DNA of 64,000 bases, taken from positions 8,070,891 to 8,134,890 of the forward strand of contig OY744461.1 of NCBI GenBank assembly GCA_963556145.1, read 5' to 3'. A program made the position numbers and the translations under genes. Below are positions 54,600 through 64,000 of the stretch, piece after piece (position 1 is the first letter of the stretch; every line of letters starts with the position of its first letter). The notes beneath the pieces are model-generated. The model worked only from the letters and a program-made list of their open reading frames with translations. It was not told where the DNA came from and ran no database searches. The stretch is from Hygrocybe punicea. Lineage: Eukaryota > Basidiomycota > Agaricomycetes > Agaricales > Hygrophoraceae.

Positions 54600-55482
54600 A
54601 TATCCAAAACGATATAAAATCTATGACCCCCAGACGCATGCATGATCGCTATAAGCCGTAGAATGAACCTTGATGTCTATGGACACCAGAACTGAACCAG
54701 AAGGATACTGGTTATCAAACCAATGACCTCCGATCCCACATAGGAAAGGAACCCGATGTGCTGCTGACCAGTAAGGCAGTAAATGCACCAGAAAAAGAAA
54801 CGATGAAGAATGAATCCCCATCCGAAATCCTTTGCCAATGTATAACTTGGAACTGGCAACTGTTTCATCTTCCTTATCCCGAATTCCCAAACATCTTCTG
54901 ACCGACACCAGACCCTGTTGCATTCATGGAATATGAAGAAATCTCGCACACCATTTGAGTGTAGGAAATCCACGATCAGTCAACAACACCGATATCTGAA
55001 ACGATATAAATCTATGCTCATTCGAGTGTCCGTAATGACTATAAACTTCTGACACCCAGAACTCACCTCATCCCAAAAATGCCGACCACCTAATTTCTCT
55101 TCAAACCGACAACCCCTGAATAAACACCTGGACCCCGACAACCTTTAAATTCCTTTCCACCCCGCAACCCTTGACGACTTAATGACAATGAAACAACGAC
55201 CCCTGATTATCCACAATGACAAAAAATGACAAAGAAAAACAATTGGACGAACCCGAATATATTTCTTTTTAACCCTTGTAACTCAGTAACGTCTTCATGA
55301 TTCATGATTTAATGACCTTTGGACTGACATTTTTTCCTTCATCTTGTCTTTGATTTCTTGCCGACCTTGATCATGTCGTTAAACTGTCTGTTCTTTCCTT
55401 GTAATTTTTTTCCTTGTTCTTTGTTTCCCTTGTGCTTTATCCTTCCGGTTAATCGGGACGATTCCCCTTGTTCCGGGGGTAT

Positions 55483-57154
55483 TGTTACGTTTCCAACTCC
55501 GCTTCCAACCCCGATGCCCATTCCGATACCCACCATGACGATTCTGCACTGCACACCTTCCTTTTTCATTTCTTTTTGTCCTTTGTCTTCCTTTCAATGT
55601 CATTGTTTCTTCATTCGGACATCCTTGTATTTTCTTATCCTTGTTCTCTTTTTGTCCCTTCTTCTAGAACAATCCAGACCGACCATGGACATATCCCACG
55701 TGACCTTGTTGTACCCGAATAGTCTCCTTGCCGACGGACATCATTGCTATTGTCTTTTCCCTCGCCCTGACATATTGTTGACTTCATCCCACGACAAACC
55801 GATTCACAATGGCTGTACTCCCGACACAGCTCATTACCGTAATTGTTATTGGCAGCGTTGCCATCACCTTCCTGATCGGTTTCTACTTTGTTATGATCTA
55901 TCTTTGGCATCAGCATCGAAACCCTTCCACCATTGATACTTCTGACTTCCACCTCAACAATATCTCGACACGTAATTGACAATTGCCATTCCCGGATATA
56001 TGGTTTCCACTTTCGTATTCTGTGCCTACCATTATCCTCCCTGATGATCCGACAACATTCCTCACCTGCACGCATGCCCTGGACAATCCTCGATCACGGG
56101 ACATTTCACTGTTCTCTCTAATCCGACCATTGCCGAAGCACATTCTTTTGGACTTCGACCACAGACCATACGACTTCCCAAACAGTGAACCAACCCCTAT
56201 CGCATATTGTTCGCACGACACCGCTTCAATGCAGTACCCGACGACTTGTTCCCACAGCTTGTCACTCGTGCCATGACTCGAAACCTGGACCCACATTCAT
56301 TTAACCTTTTCCATCTATAACCTTGATATCTCCCACACTCGTTTACAATGATACCCTTTCTTGGACGAATACCGACATCAAGTGGACCTTCTTGTTCCAC
56401 AAACAGGACAAGACACCGCTCCTCGATATGTCATCAACAGACATCGTCATCCGGTACAGCTTATGCTGTTCACATGTCTGACCTCGACTAGCCCACCGTC
56501 CTAGTTGGTTTTCCTTCCACACATTCCTTTGTTTTCTTTCTTGCAAACCTTGCCACTACATCCACACCACCTCAAGACATTCTCATCACCAATCCCACAC
56601 TGGATGATACCCATCTTCGACCTGACCGTGCAATGCACTTGCCAGATTGCACACTTGCTTGTTACAGCAAGTGTAGACCCCGAATAGGCAATTCTGCACA
56701 TCACATGATCCGATGACAAATCATCCGAGTCATCTGGACCTCACCTCTCCCTCAATGACACCCGGGCCTCCAGTTGGATCGCGAGAACATCGACATGAGG
56801 ACGCCTCATGTGCGCCTCATGGTGAACACATGGTAGAGTTGGACATGTTATGGCTTCATGGTTGTATTTCTGTTTACCTCCCCTCAAGACCAGTCACTAT
56901 ATATACTGTTCTTGTTGTTGGTTCGGACTTTTTCTTCTTTTCCTTTCTTTATGTTTAGTCTGGTTCTTGGGGCAGACTCATCTTGTTTTGGGTAACCCCC
57001 ACGGCTCGCAATGACATTAGACCTTGACCCCCCCCTTCTTAGCAGTGTTGTCTTAGCTGTAAGCAACAATGAAAGCTGCTGTTCTCCCCTCTGGAAGCCG
57101 ATCCCCTGTTAAGTTGATTGTTGCCGGAGCCCGCTGCAGAAGCGATCCGTAACA
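55483..57154. repeat. Right LTR (1672 bp)
   Basis: Same length and ends as the left LTR, followed directly by target copy ACATC (57155-57159). Differences from the left copy seen by reading: C at ACCCCGATG (about 55518), A at GGCATCAGC (about 55913), A at CCGACAACA (about 56053), C at GAGGACGCC (about 56801). Confidence 0.93.
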
Positions 57155-58259
57155 ACATCCCTGTTCTCCACTACCTTGGTTACAAGGTCAAGGAAATTTG
57201 TGAGCTTTTGGGAATTTGCAAGTCACTGGTCTACAAAACGCTGCAGTACCATCAACTCTATGGTTTCACCCACAATCCCTTTGCTCAGGCCACAGCGCGT
57301 CACCACATTCTTACGCCCCTTGACCTCAGCTTCATTCATTTACTCCTTTCCCACCATCATACCATATACCTCGACGAACTCCAACATGAACTTCAAGTCC
57401 AATGCAATGTATATGTATCACTCCCAATGCTCATGCAGACCCTGCGCCAGCTTCACTTCTCGAATAAACGTGTCTCCGTTCAAGCTCTTGAACGGAATGA
57501 TCTGCAACGTGCGATTTTCATGAATCAAATTGGGGAAACTGTTCCAGACCCCTCAATGTTGATGTTTACTGATGAGAGTGCAATGAATAATTGCACACAA
57601 AGCAGGAGATATGGTTGGTCATTGGTTGGGACACGTTGTGTTCAGCAGCAGGCCTTTGTACGTGGAAAGCGATTCTCTATTCTACCAGTGCTCACCCTTG
57701 ATGGCATCATCGCATATGATATCATTGAGGGTTCAGTAACTGCAGAACGGTTCGTTCAATTCCTGTGCAAGATGGTTGTATGTACTTCCATCCATCCTTC
57801 TCATTGGGTCCCATATCTACTGATTTTTTCACACAGATTCCTGGGTCCACGGAGTGTCCTTGTCCTCGACAACTGCAACATTCATCATTCCAATGAGGTC
57901 AGGGAGCTCGTTGAGGTTGAAGCGAGTATGTTTCCCATCATATACATATCCTTCAATGCCGTACTGATTCCCATTTAGACTGTCAAATAAAGTACCTCCC
58001 CCCATACTCCCCTGATTACAACCCAATCGAACTCGCCTTCTCATCGATCAAGTCCTACCTGTGCCATTCTACACATGAGCGGAGCCTTTTCACTATTGTT
58101 CGTGCCATGGATATCATCATGCCAGATAAGGCCGCAGGGTGGTTTAGGTCATCAGGGTACATGTAGCTACTGTTTATCGTCATGTTGTTGTTTTTTTTAC
58201 TTGTAGTTGTCATGCAATCTGATTGATGCCCAGGGGGCTAAAACTGTCATATTGAGTAA

Positions 58260-59690
58260 AGATTGTGAGTCCATATCTATGTACGCTACCCAAAGGTATT
58301 GTCATTGTCATCTCCATTCCTCGGCAGCACATGGAACCCAGGTGGGATGGGGACCAAGCTCTTGAGTTGCTGGTTGTAATAGAATGTGTGGTGGTCATCA
58401 GCTGTCTGCTCACCCTTCGTCATCATCGGCCCAAACCAAGTGCATGCTCCACCATCCTCCCATTGCAGCTCATAACAGACCACATCTTCTTTGGGCATGG
58501 AGGGAGCACGCATGGCTGGGCGATCACCGGATGACAGAGAACATTGGTGAGTTTTCATGTTATGCTTCCTCCTTTTCTGCTCTCGATTCCAGCCTGCACA
58601 ACCAGCTATCAAACACTGTGCATCTCCTTTCAACATGCCATGCTCAGTCAGGTCAGAGATGGCAAGTGAACCAATCACGTCTGGTCCATAATCATCGGCA
58701 TCTAAGGCAGATTCATAGTCACATGCCATTCGCACTCCGAGATGATCCTCAAGTAGTTGTGGAGGTCATTGGATGCTGGGACTATGGGAGATGAGATTGG
58801 AGATGAATCAAGGGAGTGTTTGCACTTTGGGGTGGATTTCGGAATAAGTGCACCCACAACAGTGGTCATCAATTGCCATACTCAGTTTTGGCCAGCTCTG
58901 CAACATTCTTGTCCTCTATCAAACGCTGCTGTCAAAGGCGATTAGTGATGGCAGTGAAGGTCATTCGGGTACCATTGTCATTGCTAAATGTCCTCCAGAA
59001 CTCCTCAGGGGTACCTTTACGATAGCGCTCGACAACAACCTAAAAGAGTAAGGTGGGAACAAGAAATGTTACAGAGAGAAAATAAAGAAATGTTACCTTC
59101 CATTCAAATCATCTTGCTTTTATCCCAGACTTGTAGAGCTCAGGCCAATGCACAACAGGTACAGGATGGCCATTGAAAACCAATGAGGATGTCCCAGACC
59201 AGTGTGGCAATTTGTAATCCCACATACCATTGAGACATGGAAGGTCATTGGCAAATGAGACCGCTGGGGGATCAGGAACCTGGTCCAGGGTGAACTGGAG
59301 CATGGTCCCATTTTCAAGCGTGAGTGAATGCTCAGGGAGCACGGCAAGTGCTGTCTGGGGCTGAATCAGAAGTTTCTCTACTGTGTCGTGGACTTGGGGT
59401 AGGACCGGGGCACATGGTGATTGTACATCGTCAGGTGGCTGCAATGCTGTGCTAACTGACAAAGACTGCGGCAGTATTTGATGAGCAAGTCACTCACAAA
59501 ATTAGAATAGTACTTACTGGAATTTGGGAGCCTCTCGTGAGGTTTTTCATGCGGTGCTGGGACTATTTCTGGCTCAGGATACACAGTGGGCTCATATGGA
59601 AACATAGCACAAACATTGTCCGCCTGAATAAGATGCTGTGAGTGCGGAATATCCACAAAAGCCTGCAACATACCCATGGGAGGAGCTGCT
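58260..59690 (-). pseudogene. Stop-riddled multicopy hypothetical gene
   Basis: Minus-strand segments in order: MGMLQAFVDIPHSQHLIQAD, a Pro/Glu-rich linker, ALAVLPEHSLTLENGTMLQF, SGTSSLVFNGHPVPVVHWPE, and after an intron VVVERYRKGTPEEFWRTFSN. An in-frame TGA at 59109-59107 replaces the Trp of a conserved K-W-FEWK segment, and another TGA follows NRL near 58940. Both are explained by single transitions (TGG to TGA, CGA to TGA). Beyond it, 58735-58286 stays open (CDYESALDADDYGPDVIGSL) and may be another exon or a separate remnant. Function unknown; this style of gene is common beside Agaricomycete transposons. Confidence 0.55.
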
Positions 59691-59969
59691 CAACTTGTTG
59701 AGCAGTTCAGGTGTTCTTCAATCGTTCTGTTGGGAGGGCATGGAGAATGGTGCCCTTCCCATCAAAAATGCTATGGCCTAAGAGTAGCTCTCAGCGCTGA
59801 GCAGACTGCTTGGGCTTCGTCTTGTGGACACCTCGCCTCAGCCCCTCGCGCAGCTGTTTCGCACCAGCTATGAGACTGAAAAAGAAAAGAAAAGAATGGG
59901 CGCAGAGTGAATTAGTTTTGCACTGCTTTTTCACTCCAGCTCATCTGTCACAGCCCGGCTGTCCCAAAG

Positions 59970-60784
59970 ATGGGCAAGCAACCCGCAATCAAATCTAAAC
60001 AGGATGTTCATAATAAAGAACTTGCGTTCACTTGTCTATCAGAAAACTACGTTGCTTTCATGCGAGCCATGCTAATACGGTTTGGCGAATCAAAATGGAA
60101 GGTGTCAGAACAACACCATTACAAGTTCAAGTACCATCATCCAGGTCGATCGTATGTATCTCACAGATACATCTTCACTAATTCTCAAGCTAAATATATT
60201 CTAACTTGCAGGAAATCGGAGGCATTAGATGTTGAAAAAGAGTCTGAGTATAAGGAACTCGTATCAAAAATCAATGAGCATCGGTACAGGAAGGTCAACA
60301 TAATCATAGATATCGATGATGTGAAAAAGAGATGTCCTATTGATGCAAGTACTACGTTTCCGTTGCTCAGTCATTTTCTAAAAATTACTGTCACTGTTGC
60401 CATGCAGTCTGACGTTGCAGTGGAAAATGACATCGTATAAGACCACGACCCTGCAGCCATCCCGCAGGGGGCCACATCTTTGGAGATTGCACTTGCACAA
60501 TTCCATAGCATGCTGGAAAAAAAATATGGGAATGACGGTGCTCCAGGGCATTATGTCTAGATTTATGAGGACAACTACAAACTTGCGCTGACACCATTTA
60601 TGATGCACCAGTGGGCACTCGCGTTGAATGAGGGACAAGCCACCATCAACACCCCCCCAACCATAGCAGCATTTGACCCCGTAAATCGTGGAAAATCTCT
60701 GTTACCTGCTCGTCGCACTAAAATGGAGTCATCAACTCCAGCACCGGACAGTCAAATGGCCATGTTCACGTGCGAGTTTCTCTA
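59970..60784 (+). pseudogene. Broken hypothetical gene, relative of the 3.75-5.07 kb gene
   Basis: Begins MGKQPAIKSKQDVHNKELAF. An intron near 60150-60211 (GTATGT...TTGCAG) joins GRS to KSEALDVEKESEYKELVSK. After a stop near 60437, protein-like sequence continues in another frame: ATSLEIALAQFHSMLEKKYG, a TAG, then LTPFMMHQWALALNEGQATI and PPTIAAFDP. The block 'W-ALA---G-ATI--PP' matches RWASAL-KGDDSATM-APP in the gene at 3.75-5.07 kb, so both come from one family. No function is known. At least two stops or frame changes make it non-functional. Confidence 0.5.
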
Positions 60785-60939
60785 AACAATTTACTTATCG
60801 TTGGGGAAGTCAGATACTTGTTATGAGTGACCCCACATCCATTGCCAAACGTTACCGTAGTTTACATATGGCTAGCTAGTTTACATGTACAAATTTACAT
60901 AACTGGATCATTCAATTGTTCATTTAGGCTTTTGTCTGA

Positions 60940-62651
60940 TCAGGCACAACCACAGGTTCTACCACAAGTAGGGCACTTGACAGTTGGTGCATGGTTTGGA
61001 TCAAAAAAGTCCTCTCGCCTCTCTGTGGGATCATCATTTGATGAGATGAGGTACTTGACAATTGTCAAGTGAGTGAAATCAGTACTCCATCCACCCCATT
61101 CACAGATGCGACGTATTGGCCACCTGCATTCTGATGAGAGGTATTGACATCCACCATGCCTGAATGAGTGAGTTCCATAGGGATAAGGGTCAACACCAAT
61201 ATCAAGTAGGTTGTTCCTGAACAATTCTAGGAACTGTTCTGAGGTCTGTTCATCCAGAATTTGAGCAGTTAAACATGACTATTACAGTGAATATTGCATA
61301 CCATTGGAGTGTTTGTATCTGAAATGTGATCACCTGAAGCCATCTTTCGAAAGAGATAACCTTTGTTGATCCTGGATACTTTCAACCACTCTGCAAGGGC
61401 ACGAACAGGGCAAAGATGGGCTTCTGCTTCAGATAATGCATGCAGAACAAATGGTTGAATTTCTGAAATGTAGCAGGGGTAAGCAAAATGACATTCTTAT
61501 CCACAAACATAACTGTACCTCCAAATTGGTCAGTCTTGTGAAAAGGCAAAGTGAGCTTATAACATGTTGCAGAGAGGATCTCAATGTCATGTGCCTGGAT
61601 CTTCAGCGCAATAAGCATAGAAATGCAACTGTGTAGGCAGCTTGTAATAAATGGCAGGTTTGTCCACCACCCCATTCATGAATACTTGAAGGGTTTTGTT
61701 TCTGGGAGTAAGAGCCTGCAGCATAATTTTTGATAGCCCAGATATTGCTTTGGTGATTGAAGACATAATTTCTTGAGCATTGCCTGAAAGAAAGCAAATA
61801 AATCACTGTTTGAATTATCCCAGAGAAAATCCAACTCACTGATGTGATAGCACATGCACTTATGGATGTCTCTCCTGCTTGAACCTTGGTTGTGTAATTC
61901 AACACTTGTATACCAACATAAATAATTATCTTGACTCACCTTTCTCCTTCGCAGGCCTACCATATAGCTTGACACTACATTGGACACAGATGGGTTTCCA
62001 ACCATTCTGCCAGAACTTCCACTTTCATGCCATGACATCGTTCCAAGCCCATGAAGACGACCAAAAGCATATGTCATAGCTGCATGCATTTTCTGAGCAT
62101 ATGAATATGTGTTGCGTTCATCTATGGCTGGCCTTCTTGATCCATCAAGGAGAATCTCATCACACCTAGATATAAAAAATACAGGCACATGATCAGTATG
62201 CACAATTAGTCTTATTTAATTGCATCTCACTGGTTCATAATCCAGGATGCAATGAACCATGGAGCATCTTGGCTTGATTGTAAGGAGAAAAATGACTCAT
62301 CCTCCTTGATAAAGCCATTGGTATGCAGGAAACTTTCACATTGTTTCATAAGCCTGTACCATTGTATAGCCTGCTCAGCATACTGAAACAAAAGAACAAT
62401 CATGTAATTGGATCCTCCCACCTCTGATACTCGCTATCAGTCTTCTCGGTAACACCTTTAGAAGCTTGGAGGAGGGCATCCCACATATCTGACATGTGGG
62501 TGTCACCATCTTCATCTTCAAGAGTGGTGTCAAGCTGGGTCTCTTGTTCCCCTTCCAAGTCATCAGTGATTTCCAGTTCTTCTGGTCTATCTCGTGCATT
62601 TGGAGGATTGAGAGCCTGGTAGACTCCAGGAAACTTTGATCTTGAAAGCAT
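60940..62651 (-). pseudogene. Crypton-like tyrosine recombinase, frameshifted
   Basis: Starts MLSRSKFPGVYQALNPPNAR (62651). Exon 1 joins by a GTGGGA...TACAG intron to RLMKQCESFLHTNGF. Exon 3 holds MTYAFGRLHGLGTMSWHE and VVSSYMVGLRRRK. Later segments are VQAGETSISACAITS, QAAYTVAFLCLLR, LKIQAHDIEIL, LTLPFHKTDQFGG and YGTHSFRHGGCQYL (HxxR), and the last segment, ending at 60940, has ICEWGGWSTDFTHLTIVKYL (candidate Tyr). A deletion of about ten bases between CLLR and LKIQAHD breaks the frame, so the copy is dead. The family is the tyrosine-recombinase DNA transposon group of fungi. Short target or repeat ends were not found. Confidence 0.7.
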
Positions 62652-62701
62652 AGACAGGCAATGTCATGGTGAGAGACAAAGAACAAGTTTGTCACAGTCA
62701 C

Positions 62702-62890
62702 ATGTCACCACAACCCTTGACCCTTGACCACAGCAAATGTTTATTGTATTATTACGAGTTACAATACAGGAGGAGTCATGTGAGCTTGTGGATTCAATGA
62801 TGAGCATGAATCATCCTTTTTCACCGTATATGGTTTGTTATGGGGATCTGAGCTGCTGACAGAGTCAGAACCACACTGGTATTTATGTCC
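62702..62890. other. No feature recognised
   Basis: AT-rich spacer between the recombinase and the cyclin-like fragment; no coding similarity or repeats seen. Confidence 0.4.
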
Positions 62891-62892
62891 AC

Positions 62893-64000
62893 CTCACCTT
62901 TGAGTGATACGATCAGCCAACTCCACCTCCCCCATGATACCATCACCTATCTGCTCATGTTGCACCAAATTGGGGACCTTGAAACGGATAGCTTCCAGAT
63001 AACATAAAGCTGTCTGTAGGATGCTTCTGGACGTGCGTGAGCACCAGAGCACCTCGTGGACAAAGCCCTTGGTTGGAACCAAATTACTGCGAGGTTGGGC
63101 GCTTGACGCACTTTGGTCGCTGTTTGGTCAACCGGATAGGGATGTGGCAGGTGAGGCAAGAGACGGAGGGGAGACAGGAGAGTGCTGTGTCAGTGGAGAG
63201 ATTGGAGAAGGGAGTTGAGTATTTCGTTGGTGACAGAAACTGTATGGGCAATACTGAATTGCCAGCCAAGGCGACGGTCTCTGAAGCCTGGGATGACAGT
63301 AAGAAGAGATTTGGGATATCTTGGGCAGGCCATATTTTGCATAGTGATTTGACTGTTTGATCTGCAACATTGCCATTGAAATTAGCAAATTGCATTGGGG
63401 CGGATATTTTGTGGATTGCGGAAATTGGACAAGAAAAGAAAAGAAAACTCACCAACCAATCTGAGGACATTTATTCTTTTGAGAGTCGCGGAGTTGACTA
63501 CATTTCGGTGTGGAAGAAAGAAGAACTTGCATTGGGGGATCAATTTCGCATAGAGATGTAATAGAGAGGGGTGAAGAGGAGGCAGAAGATGCTGGGGTAT
63601 TCAAGTAAGACACCAGAGGCAACTGAGAGGGGAGAGGAAGGCAGAGTAGGGTGATCACGAGGGGAGAGATCGAGGGAGAGGGAGAGGGATGAGACATATG
63701 GCAGAGGGAGAAGAACTCGGATGGCTGCAGGAAGGGTGGTCAATTTGGGACGTCTTGTGGCTGGACCGGATCTTTTTTTTCACCCTGCGGGCCCTGCACT
63801 CAAGTTTTCGCTCAGCAGGAATTTTCATGAGTTCAACAAGGGATTTTGCTGGGGAAAAGATGCCCACAAGACAGTCCTGGCATATGAAGCGTGGGAAGTG
63901 CGGTTGTGGCGGCCTCGAAAACGATCCGGTCACTGTGATGGGGCAGTCACATTTGGCCCTAGGCTCGAACTCGGATGGAGACCCCGGACAGCCCACGATC
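62893..64000 (-). pseudogene. Cyclin-like (PHO85-cyclin type) gene fragment, continuing past the right edge
   Basis: Minus-strand 63082-62894 reads VPTKGFVHEVLWCSRTSRSI and LQTALCYLEAIRFKVPNLVQ, closely resembling the start of the cyclin box in fungal Pcl-like proteins, where SRTS and LQ-ALYYL are hallmarks. Upstream, 63380-63250 gives DQTVKSLCKIWPAQDIPNLF, the usual preceding segment, but in a different frame from the box. Further upstream (63996-63780) ICQDCLVGIFSPAKSLVELM and ERKLECRARRVKKK may be the same gene's 5' part. The cyclin box stops after its first helices at 62893, where only spacer DNA follows, so the gene is truncated. Exons are not resolved. Confidence 0.5.

Larger units (their letters stand above)
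50772..57154. mobile_element. Complete LTR retroelement, apparently non-autonomous
   Basis: Two 1672-bp direct repeats (50772-52443 and 55483-57154) both start TGTTACG and end CGTAACA. The 5-bp target duplication ACATC flanks the whole element (50767-50771 and 57155-57159). The internal region is 3039 bp. I see no reverse transcriptase, integrase, RNase H or protease motif in any frame, only two overlapping short frames. No TGG-type primer site follows the left LTR (AAAGACTAAACG). A GGGGG run precedes the right LTR as a weak polypurine tract. This matches a LARD-like derivative mobilised by another element's proteins. The plus orientation is assumed from the internal frames. Confidence 0.9.
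50730..58166 (+). pseudogene. Tc1/mariner transposase split by a retrotransposon insertion
   Basis: The gene begins at 50730 (MPPHTVSRDLKAHI) and is cut at 50771 by a 6.4-kb LTR element, resuming at 57160 with PVLHYLGYKVKEICELLG, a helix-turn-helix. Removing the insert and one target copy restores the frame exactly. The catalytic acids are in FTDESAMN, LVLDNCNIHH and DYNPIELAFSSIK. A first intron lies near 57778-57838 (exact phase unresolved). A second (57929-57977, GTATGT...TTTAG) joins VEVEA-type sequence to NCQIKYLPPYSP. The end is KAAGWFRSSGYM with stop 58164-58166. Apart from the insertion the copy looks intact, so it was probably functional when hit. No clear terminal inverted repeats were found by eye. 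Confidence 0.85.

Noticed and set aside
1..64000. tRNA, rRNA or snRNA genes
   Set aside because: None recognised by eye on either strand; a covariance-model scan (tRNAscan-SE, Infernal) would be decisive.

Overview
The window is nuclear DNA of a filamentous basidiomycete, almost certainly an Agaricomycete. Its genes have many short (about 50-90 nt) GT-AG introns and microexons. They include families typical of mushroom-forming fungi: NACHT-ankyrin NLRs, kinase-WD40 proteins, a DUF4419 protein and an S10 carboxypeptidase. The edges carry basidiomycete-type Ty3/gypsy, Tc1/mariner and Crypton-like elements. The species cannot be named from sequence alone.

Layout. 1-3.5 kb is transposon-rich: the 5' part of a minus-strand LTR retroelement (LTR, primer-binding site, gag), a 16-bp minisatellite and a decayed Tc1/mariner transposase. 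3.7-6.2 kb holds an unrecognised multi-exon gene and a small membrane protein. 7.0-14.7 kb is a cluster of five genes encoding six related P-loop GTPase (AIG1-like) domains. It includes a recent tandem duplication, a two-domain fusion and a conserved GC-AG first intron. 15.3-22.1 kb carries NOSIP (RING/U-box E3-like), a short-chain dehydrogenase with three ACGCGT boxes upstream, and a 15-exon serine carboxypeptidase with a GPI-like tail. 22.4-28.4 kb is a head-to-head pair sharing about 170 bp of promoter: an OTT_1508-type deaminase and a NACHT-ankyrin NLR. A relic of an NLR P-loop lies beyond the deaminase, and a decaying ankyrin tail follows the NLR.

28.8-42.0 kb is a conserved chromosomal block: universal stress protein, WW-domain protein, 2OG-Fe(II) oxygenase, a 1261-aa FHA protein with Ki-67-like motifs, DUF4419 protein and carnosine N-methyltransferase. 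42.2-49.0 kb has an F-box relic, an 897-aa protein combining an MLKL-like N-terminal helical domain with kinase and WD40 domains, and the splicing factor ISY1.

From 49 kb to the right end the DNA is mostly mobile. A MITE-like element with roughly 185-bp inverted repeats abuts the ISY1 5' end. A complete LTR retroelement (1672-bp LTRs, 5-bp target duplication, no recognisable gag-pol) sits inside a Tc1/mariner transposase. The two LTRs differ at four sites that I found, all CpG to TpG/CpA. Beyond them are a Crypton-like tyrosine recombinase pseudogene, two stop-riddled multicopy hypothetical genes and a cyclin-like fragment at the edge.

How genes may work together: the GTPase array, the NLR-deaminase pair and the MLKL-like kinase-WD40 protein all resemble fungal self/non-self and cell-death machinery, so the window may be a small innate-immunity-like neighbourhood. 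That is inference from domain content and gene orientation. Exon boundaries are read from splice consensus and checked for phase, not from transcripts.
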